Assembly (NCBI GenBank): GCA_028278225.1
Contig: JANQEU010000085.1
Location: forward strand, 62,001-126,000
Length of the DNA stretch: 64,000 nucleotides
Reading direction: 5' to 3'
From: Cyclobacteriaceae bacterium
GTDB taxonomy: Bacteria > Bacteroidota > Bacteroidia > Cytophagales > Cyclobacteriaceae
Position 1 is the first letter of the stretch, and every line of letters starts with the position of its first letter. This document shows positions 8,464 to 16,984 of the stretch, one piece after another. Under the pieces are notes generated by a model, which was not told where the DNA came from, did not search any database, and saw only the letters and a program-made list of their open reading frames with translations. A program made the position numbers and the translations under genes.

Positions 8464-9387
8464 TTACTGAATGGTGATAACTACATTTCCTTTTTTGCGT
8501 TTTTGCTCAACGTACCTGTGCGCTTCGACAATCTGATCCATGGTGTACTTTCTGTCAATGACCGGTTTCACCATTCCATCTTCAATTATCGTTTTGAGGA
8601 ACTTAAGATCATCCCCCAGTATTTTGGGAGACATTTCAATATCCATGTAAGTTCCATCAGGTTTCAGCAATTTTTTTAGCATTGATCTGGGATTGCCTGT
8701 CATCAGTTTTCCAACGGCGTCGAAGATGAAGTCGTAACGATCATCCATTTTCGAAATATCTTCCTTCGTATAATCTATGACCCTGTCCGCGCCAATTGAT
8801 TTGACCATTTCCATATTTTTGGTGCTGCATACCCCCGTTACTTCCGCTCCATAATATTTGGCAAGCTGTACGGCATAGGTGCCCACACTACCGGATGCAC
8901 CATAGATCAATCCCATCTGGCCCTTCTTGATTTCGGTTTTTCTCATGATCCCCAATGCGGAAGTAGCTCCAACCGGAACAGCGGCTGCCTCCTCATAAGT
9001 AAGGTTATCCGGTTTTAATTCCACTAATCCTTTGCGTTCATTTCTATTCTCCGCAGGTAAACATTTGTACTCGGCGTAACCGCCAAATCCGAATCCGCAG
9101 GAAGCAAAAACCGGATCCCCCGGTTTAAATCGTTCGACTTTCCTGCCTACGGATTCAATGTCCCCGGCGACTTCAAATCCCAGGATATTTATTTTCCTTG
9201 GCCGGAAAAGACCACTGAAAAGCCTGGCCGCGAATGGGTCCGCTTTCCGCAATCTCCAATCACCTGCTGTGACGGTGGTGGCCCTTACCCTGATCAGAAT
9301 TTCATTGTCCCCCGGAACCGGCTTTTCGACCTCCTCCGGATGAAGTACTTCCGGCGGTCCGTATTTTCTGTAAACTATAGCTTTCAT
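8464..9387 (-). CDS. NAD(P)H-dependent MDR-family oxidoreductase (quinone reductase-like)
   Basis: This 307-residue medium-chain dehydrogenase/reductase has an N-terminal GroES-like domain (MKAIVYRKYGPPEVLHPEEV, typical of quinone oxidoreductase-like members) and a Rossmann domain with LIYGASGSVGTYAVQLAKYY at residues about 138-157. The Cys/His zinc ligands of classical alcohol dehydrogenases are not evident, which fits a zinc-free quinone- or enone-reductase. A second family member lies at 15096-16067 and shares the opening KYGPPEVLH, suggesting an old duplication. It stands between a hairpin repeat at 9423-9459 and the downstream DUF2807 gene, probably as a single gene. The substrate is unknown. 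Confidence 0.85.
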   Translation of the reverse strand: MKAIVYRKYGPPEVLHPEEVEKPVPGDNEILIRVRATTVTAGDWRLRKADPFAARLFSGLFRPRKINILGFEVAGDIESVGRKVERFKPGDPVFASCGFGFGGYAEYKCLPAENRNERKGLVELKPDNLTYEEAAAVPVGATSALGIMRKTEIKKGQMGLIYGASGSVGTYAVQLAKYYGAEVTGVCSTKNMEMVKSIGADRVIDYTKEDISKMDDRYDFIFDAVGKLMTGNPRSMLKKLLKPDGTYMDIEMSPKILGDDLKFLKTIIEDGMVKPVIDRKYTMDQIVEAHRYVEQKRKKGNVVITIQ

Positions 9388-9422
9388 TCCTTTAAATTTT
9401 TCTTATGACGTCATGTTTTCCA

Positions 9423-9459
9423 GGTCACACTTCGAGACGCTACGCTCCTCAGTGTGACC
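9423..9459. repeat. Hairpin repeat, family 1 mini-copy
   Basis: GGTCACACT (9423-9431) and AGTGTGACC (9451-9459) are perfect 9-base inverted arms around the loop TCGAGACGCTACGCTCCTC. The loop is nearly identical to the loops of the larger family 1 modules at 20.3 and 36.5-37.0 kb. It begins five bases past the stop of the small gene at 9464 and may also act as a transcription terminator there, although no T-run follows. Confidence 0.75.
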
Positions 9460-9463
9460 ATGG

Positions 9464-9694
9464 TCAATCCAATGCCTCGCAATCAAAGCCTTTGGATCTT
9501 GTCAGGCGTATAATATCGTTTTCCGATAGCTCGGCGTTGGTCACAACTTTCAGTACATTATCTATGTCATCCGTATCTACGCACCACCTGTTGATGACAG
9601 GGTGATTATTGAATACCGGACTCAGGACCTCAGCCATCTGTTTGGTTCTGATATTGGTCCTGAAAATCAAAATATTTATGTTATTCGTTTCCAT
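9464..9694 (-). CDS. Small conserved-looking protein, ferredoxin/HMA-like fold guess
   Basis: This 76-residue soluble protein reads NINILIFRTNIRTKQMAEVL, then HPVINRWCVDTDDIDNVLKV. The strand-helix-strand-strand-helix-strand rhythm resembles heavy-metal-associated (HMA) domains but the CxxC metal site is absent. The other strand carries no better reading, and the gene is spaced 8 bp from the next upstream gene on the same strand, so a two-gene operon is likely. I know no function; the fold suggestion is weak. Confidence 0.55.
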   Translation of the reverse strand: METNNINILIFRTNIRTKQMAEVLSPVFNNHPVINRWCVDTDDIDNVLKVVTNAELSENDIIRLTRSKGFDCEALD

Positions 9695-9702
9695 TCATTT
9701 AG

Positions 9703-9888
9703 CTATAACTCCAGGTATATAAATACTTCATAAACGAAATAGGCCGGCCACACGATCGCCTTCAGAAATCCTAACACACCCACCCAGAATCCTGTGGCGT
9801 TTGAGATAAAATAGATTGCGGCTCCTATTACACCCAATCCGTAAAAGCAGCCCTGTCCCCGGCTCAGGGTTCGACTTTTATTTTCCAT
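9703..9888 (-). CDS. Small membrane protein
   Basis: This 61-residue protein has two hydrophobic stretches, YGLGVIGAAIYFI (about 16-28) and FWVGVLGFLKAIVWPAYFVYEVFIYL (about 34-59), after a basic N-terminus (MENKSRTLSRG). It sits 8 bp upstream of the 76-residue gene and is probably co-transcribed with it. No family is recognised with confidence; small proteins of this layout are common in Bacteroidota. Confidence 0.55.
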   Translation of the reverse strand: MENKSRTLSRGQGCFYGLGVIGAAIYFISNATGFWVGVLGFLKAIVWPAYFVYEVFIYLEL

Positions 9889-10074
9889 TATTCCTGTTTT
9901 TATGTTGATTTTCGATAGATGAGAAAAGAGAATACACTATTATTAATGACCACATTTTTGATGTTTTTGTTACTGATTTTAATCAGCCCCGGTCCAACCT
10001 TCAGGGACGTTCCCGGATTTGCTTTCAAAATATCCTGATTCGTCCCCAGGGTACAGGATCGGAGGCTACTGAAT

Positions 10075-12510
10075 TCAGAAATATACACGGTACATGAGGT
10101 TGGGAAAAAATCCAAATTGCGTCATATGACCTATTGATCCGGGTTCGCTTTCGTCATAGAACTCCGTGATCTTACCCTTGGTATTGGTGATGTTATCCAG
10201 GTTCAGAAAAAGCTCATGTGTTGCACCTGGTTTATTCCACTTGTAGCTGGCAGATAAGATTGCCAGATGCAGGTTGTCCAGCCCGTCTTCATAGGCTCGA
10301 TCATAATCCCAGTATTCACCGTTTTCAGGGTCCACTGCCAGATTTCCCTGCTCGTCTCTGAGCAAGGGGATGATCTTTTGCGCCCCTCCGAAGAATAATT
10401 TGGCATTCAGGCCAAGTGTTTGATTTTGTTTCCTGCCAAGGTTCACAAATTCTTTTCCGAACAGGAAATTGACGAGATAATTGCCATTGTATTGCGTGTT
10501 TCGCGCTATCCCATCCAGCGATTTGTATTTGGATTCATAAAGAGAACCATTGATCAGATAATAGTAATTGTTGCTGAAGAATCTTTCCAGGGTCAGTTCG
10601 ATACCGTAGTTTTTACCGGTTCCCTTGTTGATCAGGTCAACATACCGGAACTCAAGACCTTCATTTATGGTCGCGTACAAACTGGTATCACTATTCTCTA
10701 CCGGCAGGTTATAAAGATCCTGGTAGTACGCCTCGACTTTAGCCATCAAATTCCGTCCGACCCGCTTTTCACATCCTACTACGTAATGATGCGCTTTTAA
10801 CAGACCCAGATCCTTATTGGGCTCCGAGATCTTTCCGTCAGCCTGTTCTATTTTGGCAAAATAGCTGTGAATGCTTTCCATATTGCTGTGCATTCCATAT
10901 CCGAAGTGGATGGAGTTGCCATTATTTAGTTTCCAGTTGAGCGCTGCCCTGGGCTCAAGCGTGTGTTTGCCGTTAAAAAGTACATTCATGTTATGGAATC
11001 CTGAGACGATCGAAATGCGCTCGTTCAGTCTGTGTTTCCAGCTAACGAAGTTCCTGAACGTTGCCACGTTTTCATTGAAATCAATAAGCGTAAACCTGTC
11101 ACCCGGGTCCCCGGTAAAATGACTCTGGTCGTACCTGTAGTCAAACAAAGTGTATTTCGTGCCGATTTGAATTTTGTTCTTTGCATCCAGCTTGTTGCTG
11201 TAAGTTACCGCACCTCTTATCGCCGATTTCATTAACCTGCTTTGGAAATTGACATCTCTGCTAACCGCCGAATCCCGTAAAAAGTCACCATTCTCATCAT
11301 AGATATTAATTATGCGTGATTCAAAAACGTCATCATCAATTCCTTCATTTGAGAACGCAAGCGTGCTATTGATAAAACTATTGCGATCCAGGGTGAAAGT
11401 GTGGTTTGCGCCGATATTCATCAAATGGGCCTGTTTTCTAAAATCCTCGCGAATATCCGCCATCATAAACCTGTCTCCGGGGGTTACCCAAAAATCAGGT
11501 TTGACATCTTCGAACATGAAGCTGCTAAGTCCTCCGAGACCAAAAAGGGAAAAGGTTCCCAGTTGTTTGGTTGGGAGTACGACCTTGAATGCCGCGTCCT
11601 GAAATTTTGGAATGCCGCTGATGTCAACCAATCCCAAATCACTGATCAACGAGGCGGTTGAATACCGGTAATTGACGAGGAATGATCCTCCATATCCTTT
11701 CTTGAAGGGACCTTCAAGCGTGATATCTGTCCCAATCAGGCCAACGCCGACCATGGATTCAAACTTTTCATTGTTTCCGGCCCTCAACCTCACGTCATAT
11801 ACTCCGGCCAAAACATCGCCATATTCCGGTGAAAAAGCCCCGGTATAAAAATCAGAAGTCGCCAGGAGGTTATTGTTGAGTGTACTGACTGCTCCTCCCA
11901 CGGCGCTCTGGTCGGCAAAGTGGTTGGGGTTTGTAATTTGTATACCTTCCAGACGCCACTGAACATATTTTGGCGCATTTCCCCTGACAATGATATCATT
12001 GCTGCCGTCCTGTGTAGCCGTAATCCCGGCAAAATTGGACATGATGCGGGACGGATCATTGAACCCCCCGGCATAACGGTTGGTTTCTTCAGCGGAAACA
12101 GAGCGTGCGCTGATCATGGCCATGTCATTAAGGGCTTCGCCCTTATTTTCATTTGCTACAATTACTATTTCTTCCATTTCCGTAGCAGATTCCTCCATTT
12201 TGAGGTCGAGCACTACTTCCTTGCCGGAGTTCACCACAATGTTTGGAATGGTCTGGGATTCATAGCCGACACTAGAAAGCTGAAGGGCAACCCGTCCCGT
12301 TGGTACTTTTTCCAACCTGAACTTTCCATCGATATCCGTAATGGATCCGATGATGGGATCACTACCTGTGACCATAACCGTAGCTCCAATCAAAGGCGAT
12401 CTGCTGTCCAGGTCAAGGATAGTTCCTCTTACGGTCTGTGTAAGTTGATCTTGTGCTATTGTATCCAGAAATAGCATAAGATATAACAATGCGAATAAAC
12501 GTGATTTCAT
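10075..12510 (-). CDS. TonB-dependent receptor with N-terminal carboxypeptidase-regulatory-like domain
   Basis: This 811-residue outer membrane protein has a signal peptide (residues 1-19, ending TIAQ). A CarboxypepD_reg-like domain follows (about 26-110: VRGTILDLDSRSPLIGATV, then GSITDIDGKFRLEKVPTG), then a plug domain (about 130-240, including DIIVRGNAPKYVQWRLEGIQI) and a long beta-barrel rich in aromatic and Asn residues, ending in YRVYF as barrel proteins do. Such receptors import large nutrients using the TonB/ExbBD system. No SusD-like partner is adjacent, so this is not a standard polysaccharide locus; peptide, siderophore or glycan import are all possible. The gene is monocistronic as far as can be seen, downstream of the XRE regulator gene on the same strand with a 238-bp gap. 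Confidence 0.88.
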   Translation of the reverse strand: MKSRLFALLYLMLFLDTIAQDQLTQTVRGTILDLDSRSPLIGATVMVTGSDPIIGSITDIDGKFRLEKVPTGRVALQLSSVGYESQTIPNIVVNSGKEVVLDLKMEESATEMEEIVIVANENKGEALNDMAMISARSVSAEETNRYAGGFNDPSRIMSNFAGITATQDGSNDIIVRGNAPKYVQWRLEGIQITNPNHFADQSAVGGAVSTLNNNLLATSDFYTGAFSPEYGDVLAGVYDVRLRAGNNEKFESMVGVGLIGTDITLEGPFKKGYGGSFLVNYRYSTASLISDLGLVDISGIPKFQDAAFKVVLPTKQLGTFSLFGLGGLSSFMFEDVKPDFWVTPGDRFMMADIREDFRKQAHLMNIGANHTFTLDRNSFINSTLAFSNEGIDDDVFESRIINIYDENGDFLRDSAVSRDVNFQSRLMKSAIRGAVTYSNKLDAKNKIQIGTKYTLFDYRYDQSHFTGDPGDRFTLIDFNENVATFRNFVSWKHRLNERISIVSGFHNMNVLFNGKHTLEPRAALNWKLNNGNSIHFGYGMHSNMESIHSYFAKIEQADGKISEPNKDLGLLKAHHYVVGCEKRVGRNLMAKVEAYYQDLYNLPVENSDTSLYATINEGLEFRYVDLINKGTGKNYGIELTLERFFSNNYYYLINGSLYESKYKSLDGIARNTQYNGNYLVNFLFGKEFVNLGRKQNQTLGLNAKLFFGGAQKIIPLLRDEQGNLAVDPENGEYWDYDRAYEDGLDNLHLAILSASYKWNKPGATHELFLNLDNITNTKGKITEFYDESEPGSIGHMTQFGFFPNLMYRVYF

Positions 12511-12748
12511 GATGATTTTTAAATTAGTAGTTTTGTTTTTTCAATTTATTACATATAGTGGTATAATTTATTTCAGGCGTACTTCTTCCGGTAAAGAACA
12601 AGGCCTTCAAAATTTTCAAAGCGTCAATTCACTTCTAAAAGTGTCAGTCAACAATGTGCCTGACACAATCCGTCAGATTATCAATATATTTTCATGTTTT
12701 CTATTCTATTCAGTTTAGTTGATGTTATATACATTTCAGATGCTTTTA

Positions 12749-12973
12749 TCATTGTGATTCACCATCGCTGTAACTGAATACTTCGTCCAATGGTACTTTA
12801 AAGACCATGGCTATCCTGAATGCCAGTTCCAGGGTAGGTGAATACTTCCCTTTTTCGATAGACATTATCGTTTGCCTGGTTACCCCCACTTTCTCAGCCA
12901 GTTGCTGCTGCGTCATCTCGTCCCGGAGGAACCTTAGTTTTCTGATATTATTGTCTATCCGGTGCTTTGCCAT
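12749..12973 (-). CDS. XRE-family helix-turn-helix regulator
   Basis: This 74-residue Cro/CI-type DNA-binding protein carries the HTH in EMTQQQLAEKVGVTRQTIMSIEKGKYSPTL (residues about 19-48), and VPLDEVFSY near the end is typical of the short YozG/PF01381 group. It starts a single base after the stop of the membrane protein gene upstream, so the two are translationally linked. In Bacillota and Bacteroidota such short regulators commonly accompany DUF2178-like membrane proteins and repress their own operon. The palindrome at 13495-13514 is the obvious operator candidate. Confidence 0.85.
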   Translation of the reverse strand: MAKHRIDNNIRKLRFLRDEMTQQQLAEKVGVTRQTIMSIEKGKYSPTLELAFRIAMVFKVPLDEVFSYSDGESQ

Positions 12974-12974
12974 C

Positions 12975-13430
12975 TCAGAACCCTTTGCGATAAAAGTACA
13001 GGTGTGATATGCTCCACACCATAGACCCCGATAAAAAAGATGCCACCAGTAAGTTGAACATCACATACGGAGGCATTTCCAATGCCTGCGATATCATTGA
13101 AAGCAGAAATCCAATTAAAAATGTATTGTAGGCATTCCTGTTTGATCTCAGCTCGATAGCTTTATCCAGTTCATCTTCAAAATGATCCCCCTTCTCCTTT
13201 GTCAACATTGTGTGCATAACGTTGAATACAATGTGTGTCAGGATATTTACAATGATCATAGCCGGCAGGATCAGTATGATGGTGATCCCGTAAAACTTGA
13301 AATCAGTCTCCGGGTTGAGGCTTCGCTCGGAATTGAAATAGAACACGTAAATACAGTAGATCACTACCACTATCAATGTTGAGGTTAAATACGCGACACT
13401 TCTCTTCTCCTGGTAAGTCATATTGTTCAT
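12975..13430 (-). CDS. Four-helix membrane protein partner of the XRE regulator (DUF2178-like)
   Basis: This 151-residue integral membrane protein has hydrophobic segments at about residues 12-32, 46-70, 100-117 and 122-145, and a charged cytoplasmic-type loop between helices 2 and 3 (LTKEKGDHFEDELDKAIELRSNR). The layout and the adjacent small XRE regulator match the DUF2178 family, whose function is unknown; DELDKAIELRS is the family-like segment. It is the first gene of the pair. The ATG at 13430 is well placed about 40 nt below a TAACTTTG box. Confidence 0.65.
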   Translation of the reverse strand: MNNMTYQEKRSVAYLTSTLIVVVIYCIYVFYFNSERSLNPETDFKFYGITIILILPAMIIVNILTHIVFNVMHTMLTKEKGDHFEDELDKAIELRSNRNAYNTFLIGFLLSMISQALEMPPYVMFNLLVASFLSGSMVWSISHLYFYRKGF

Positions 13431-13471
13431 TTAGTATGATATTTTTGACTTCATGTTATGTATTACGTACA

Positions 13472-13524
13472 CAAAGTTAATAATGTTTTACTAAATGTAA
13501 AATATTTTTTACATTATGTTTTAC
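13472..13524 (-). promoter_or_regulatory. Promoter and probable auto-operator of the membrane protein/XRE pair
   Basis: On the minus strand TAACTTTG (13479-13472) is an exact TAnnTTTG -7 box. Where the -33 region should lie is the 20-base near-palindrome ATGTAAAATATTTTTTACAT (13495-13514), flanked by direct repeats AATGTTTTAC (13482-13491) and TATGTTTTAC (13515-13524). A dimeric repressor bound here would block the -33 region. This is the expected arrangement for autoregulation by the XRE protein encoded downstream; binding itself is inferred. Confidence 0.5.
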
Positions 13525-13832
13525 TTTTATGAATTGTGACACGGTTATTTCAAACCTCAGTGAGAAAATATTAGTGTTTCCGCACAAAGGTCGATCTGGG
13601 GAATTGGAACTTAAGACTCCGAGTTTGTGAACTTTGTAGTTTGGATTGGTAAAACTCATCTAATTGTCTTTTTAGCGGGGAATGGAGATGATGGGTTTGC
13701 CCAGGTTTTTGAGGTAAAGGTTAGTTCCTTTGTCCCCATAGTTCAGGTGTTATAAAAAGTTTGCGCAGGATCTCATTCTTACGTGAGCTGAAATTTGCAG
13801 GGGACCTCTTTAGCATTCACACAACGAAGAAC
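13525..13832. other. Intergenic stretch with no supported gene
   Basis: Short open frames exist (for example 13477-13659 on the minus strand) but they overlap the operator, have no recognisable features and lack a plausible promoter. I see no hairpin with a T-run and no known repeat here. Confidence 0.5.
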
Positions 13833-14291
13833 TCAGGCGGTTTTAACTCTTTTGTACCCTTCAGGTAACTTCTTGAGATATTTATTATTTTTTGGTACTG
13901 TGAACTTAGTATAGAATTTTTTGTCATTAGAATTCTGGTACTTGATTATTACGTTGAAATTTTCGGGCATTTCAGAATGATTTATTAAGCTCGCGTCAAT
14001 ACGTGTACTTGCACCTTTTCTAAGTGGATTGTCTGAAAATCCCGCGTAAATTGGAAAATTTTGGTGATGGTATAGTCTAAGGTAATATGCTGTGGTTTTC
14101 CCTTTGTTGATAATATTGATACGAATTCGCTTTCGCCCAATATCATAAATCTCCAGATCTATTTTTGTTCTTTTTTCCCATTGATCAATAATGAATCTTA
14201 TGAGTTTGTAACCACCGGCAATTATTGCAAGTATTGCTGCTATCGCTCCAAGCAGAACCGCGTTGTCTTTAAGTAATTCTGAAATATTCAT
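13833..14291 (-). CDS. Orphan membrane-anchored protein
   Basis: From ATG 14291 this is 152 residues: a short N-terminal helix (MNISELLKD), one membrane segment (AVLLGAIAAILAIIAGGYKLIRFII, about 10-34), then a cytoplasmic or periplasmic domain with beta-rich character (IDLEIYDIGRKRIRINIINKG, FNVIIKYQNSNDKKFYTKFTV). A longer start at 14351 adds a less likely 20-residue extension. No family is recognised; the soluble part looks like a small beta-sandwich. The surrounding 1.6 kb is visibly A+T-richer than the neighbouring oxidoreductase genes, which hints at acquired DNA. Confidence 0.5.
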   Translation of the reverse strand: MNISELLKDNAVLLGAIAAILAIIAGGYKLIRFIIDQWEKRTKIDLEIYDIGRKRIRINIINKGKTTAYYLRLYHHQNFPIYAGFSDNPLRKGASTRIDASLINHSEMPENFNVIIKYQNSNDKKFYTKFTVPKNNKYLKKLPEGYKRVKTA

Positions 14292-14556
14292 ACTTCCATT
14301 ATTAGCAATTATAAATATAGAAATTCCAATTGAATGATGGAAAAATTGCAATCATCAGGTCACGAAGGTTTGTAATCACCGTGAGTGACGTATACGCACA
14401 TCCCCGGTACTTCAAGGCCCATATGTCAGGTTGAGTCACGGTTTATGGAGGATAGGAACCAGTATTTTAAGAGCGTGAATCCTTCGGGATCGGTAAGGCA
14501 TGGCAGAGGGTGGTAAGTCACCAGGGAGGCTGAAAATCTGAGGTGCCTGAAATTCT

Positions 14557-15009
14557 TTATTGATTCATCATTGACAACGTATCCAAGTTATGTATTGAAA
14601 TCAAGCTGTCAATGGTTGACTGTTGGTCTTCTATTTGTTTTTTGATTATACCAATTTCGTCGTCAAAATTTGATGTCATTTTACCCTGTTTAAAGGTATT
14701 ATAAATAGTCAATGCAGCGGTCAGAAGAACTGTTAAAGCTACTATTATTGTTGAATTTCGGTTGGTAAGTCGCCATTTCCTTTCTTTTCTTAATTTTTTA
14801 TATTGGTTGATTCCAATTTTGGAGATTTGCAGTATGTTATCATCGTACTTATCTTGATCTAGGAAGGCGTGATATTTTGAGAGAAATACGATTAAATCAT
14901 CCCAAATAATATGATCTTTCACTAGCTCATGTAATTGATGTCGTGTTAATTCTCTTTTTCGATTTCTGTAAAGGGCTTCAAGAACATGGAATGCCTGATT
15001 CTCATTCAT
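14557..15009 (-). CDS. Orphan protein: winged-helix-like N-terminus, one membrane helix, coiled coil
   Basis: This 150-residue protein is not recognised. Residues 1-75 look like a small winged-helix domain (FHVLEALYRNRKRELTRHQL, then a basic LRKERKWRL). Residues about 85-106 (STIIVALTVLLTAALTIYNTF) form a membrane segment. Residues 110-150 predict a coiled coil (FDDEIGIIKKQIEDQQSTID). A membrane-tethered regulator or a toxin-immunity-like small protein are both conceivable, and the sequence supports neither directly. Like its neighbour at 13833 it is A+T-rich and stands alone. Confidence 0.5.
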   Translation of the reverse strand: MNENQAFHVLEALYRNRKRELTRHQLHELVKDHIIWDDLIVFLSKYHAFLDQDKYDDNILQISKIGINQYKKLRKERKWRLTNRNSTIIVALTVLLTAALTIYNTFKQGKMTSNFDDEIGIIKKQIEDQQSTIDSLISIHNLDTLSMMNQ

Positions 15010-15095
15010 ATCAATTTCGAAAGTACTTTTTTATTTTCATGCATATTAGGAATAATGCAAAAAATCTCCGAACCTCTGAGAAGCAATTCTCCGAC

Positions 15096-16067
15096 CTAAC
15101 CCACAGCCACCACCAAATTTCCTTTTTTGTGCCCCGCCTCAACATACCGGTGTGCTTCCTGAATTTCTTCTAACTCATAACGTTTGTCAATAACTGCTTT
15201 AATTTCTTTACGCTCCATGAGACCGGCGAGGTGATTCAGATCCTCCAGCCTGATGTCCGCAAGGTTGAAAAGGACTTTTTTCGTCCCCATTAATGATGTC
15301 AGTGCTCCTCTTAACATGCCGGTGACATTGGGGTTTCCCAACACATACCGGCCATTTTTTGTCAGTGACCGAAGGCACCGGGAAAAGGAACTGTTGCCGA
15401 CTACATCAATGATGATATCATAGGACTGACCATTCCTGGTAAAGTCTTCTTCCCTGTAGTCAATCACATGATCTGCTCCCAGGTCTTTCAGCATCTCCAG
15501 TTTGATGGCGCTGTCCACGCAGGTCACCTCGGCTCCCTCCAATTTGGCAATTTGCAGGGCATACGTTCCAATACTGCCTCCTGCCCCGTTGATCAAAAGC
15601 TTCTCCCCTTTCTTCACTTTGGCCAACCGGACAAAATGCAGGCCATTGATGCCCCCGGCAGGCAGCGTTGCTACTTCTTCATACCGCAAATTTGACGATT
15701 TGATGGCAATGGGATGCGATTCCTTAAGACATCTGTATTCCGCATATGCGCCCATTTTCATGTCCATCCCTGCAAATACCTTATCTCCGGCCCTGAATTG
15801 CGTCACATGTTTTCCAATTGATTCAATCTCGCCGGCCAGCTCCTGCCCCAGGATCTTTATCCGTGGTCTGAAAATCCCCATGTAGATGCGAACCAGCAAC
15901 CATATCAGGTTTGGGACCTTCATGATCCTGAGCTCACAATCTCCCAGGGTGACTGTAGCAGCATGCACCTTGATCATTATCTCGTCATCTTTTGGAACAG
16001 GTTTATCCACCTCCGCCAGGTGGAGCACTTCCGGTGGTCCGTATTTTGTTCGTACGATCGCTTTCAT
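15096..16067 (-). CDS. NAD(P)H-dependent MDR-family oxidoreductase (second copy)
   Basis: This 323-residue protein has a GroES-like N-terminal domain (MKAIVRTKYGPPEVLHLAEV) and a Rossmann domain with LLINGAGGSIGTYALQIAKL at about 150-169. It lacks the structural and catalytic zinc Cys clusters. It resembles the gene at 8464-9387 but is distinctly diverged: the two share the opening, PGDK/GDPVFA-type substrate-domain motifs and the VDKRYELEEIQEAHRYVE / IDRKYTMDQIVEAHRYVE C-terminal region. Probably a quinone or enone reductase; no operon partner. Confidence 0.85.
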   Translation of the reverse strand: MKAIVRTKYGPPEVLHLAEVDKPVPKDDEIMIKVHAATVTLGDCELRIMKVPNLIWLLVRIYMGIFRPRIKILGQELAGEIESIGKHVTQFRAGDKVFAGMDMKMGAYAEYRCLKESHPIAIKSSNLRYEEVATLPAGGINGLHFVRLAKVKKGEKLLINGAGGSIGTYALQIAKLEGAEVTCVDSAIKLEMLKDLGADHVIDYREEDFTRNGQSYDIIIDVVGNSSFSRCLRSLTKNGRYVLGNPNVTGMLRGALTSLMGTKKVLFNLADIRLEDLNHLAGLMERKEIKAVIDKRYELEEIQEAHRYVEAGHKKGNLVVAVG

Positions 16068-16212
16068 GGATCCGATTTCCGATAAAGATAAAGGGTATGC
16101 GATTTATCAATGCAGACAGGTATGCTGAAGATAATCTGTAAAAGTTGTCCAATGTATGCCTGCTGATCCGTCTTTAGTTCAAAAATTTAAAATTGATCTA
16201 ACACTACCAAGC

Positions 16213-16821
16213 ATGAAAAGAACATTGACATCTCTTACAACTTTGGTTTTTCTCACGGGCATACTGTGGGCGCAAACCACCCTTTCGGATGAAGACCGGG
16301 ACAAGGCCATCAGACACCTGAAAGCCACACAATCCAATTATCTGAAGACCGTAAAAGGACTTTCCGGGGAACAATTGAATTTCAAGCCGGATGCAGCGTC
16401 GTGGTCCGTGGCCCAATGCATCGAACACATTACCGCAACAGAACAGAGCTTGTTTAGCCTGGTTGAGGCAACACTTCAAAATGATCCTGATCTGTCTCTC
16501 AGAAGTGAAGTGAAACTTTCCGATGAGGAAGTGATTGGCATTATGGAGAGCCGGGAGCAAAAGGTCAAGACCCGTCCGGAGCTGGAACCTACTGACCGGT
16601 ACCAGGGAGTGGACAACTCGCTTGACGAGTTTAAAGCCAAAAGAAAATCCATCATCAAGTACGTAAAATCAACTGAGGACGATCTGAGAAATCGTTACTT
16701 CGATTTCCCTTTTGGAAAAGTTGATGCTTACCAGATCATTCTCTTCCTGTCGGCGCATGTAACCCGGCATACCAGGCAAATTGAGGAAGTAATGGCTAAT
16801 GCCAACTATCCGGATTCTTGA
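16213..16821 (+). CDS. Exported DinB-family protein
   Basis: From ATG 16213 this is 202 residues with a signal peptide (MKRTLTSLTTLVFLTGILWAQ); the longer frame from 16156 would bury it, so I reject it. The mature part is a four-helix DinB/YfiT-like metal-binding domain: LKATQSNYLKTVKGLSGEQL, then WSVAQCIEHITATEQSLF (His at about 77), and C-terminal ILFLSAHVTRHTRQIEEVM with HxxxH. These histidines form the divalent-metal site of the superfamily. Cytoplasmic members act as thiol-dependent S-transferases or hydrolases; export is a feature of some Bacteroidota copies. A strong hairpin follows the stop. Function unknown. Confidence 0.82.
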   Translation: MKRTLTSLTTLVFLTGILWAQTTLSDEDRDKAIRHLKATQSNYLKTVKGLSGEQLNFKPDAASWSVAQCIEHITATEQSLFSLVEATLQNDPDLSLRSEVKLSDEEVIGIMESREQKVKTRPELEPTDRYQGVDNSLDEFKAKRKSIIKYVKSTEDDLRNRYFDFPFGKVDAYQIILFLSAHVTRHTRQIEEVMANANYPDS

Positions 16822-16838
16822 AGATAATAAGACAGCAA

Positions 16839-16868
16839 GGGGCCACCTGCCGTTTGACAGATGGCCCC
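16839..16868 (+). terminator. Hairpin terminator after the DinB-like gene
   Basis: GGGGCCACCTG (16839-16849) pairs with CAGATGGCCCC (16858-16868) with one mismatch around an 8-base loop. The following bases are ATTCAACTCTTT, so the T-run is weak; it may act in both directions between the flanking convergent genes. Confidence 0.6.
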
Positions 16869-16984
16869 ATTCAACTCTTTATAACATGCTTGTTTTCAAG
16901 GCCTCACCTTACAATCAGCCGCGCTGCCTTCGACAACAATGTATCTCCACAGGGTCCGGTAATCTCACAGCGATATAAGTACAA

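Noticed and set aside
10075..12510. SusC/SusD polysaccharide utilisation locus
   Set aside because: No SusD-like lipoprotein or glycoside hydrolase is adjacent to either TonB receptor.
13477..13659. 60-residue minus-strand frame
   Set aside because: It overlaps the operator palindrome and promoter and has no motif.
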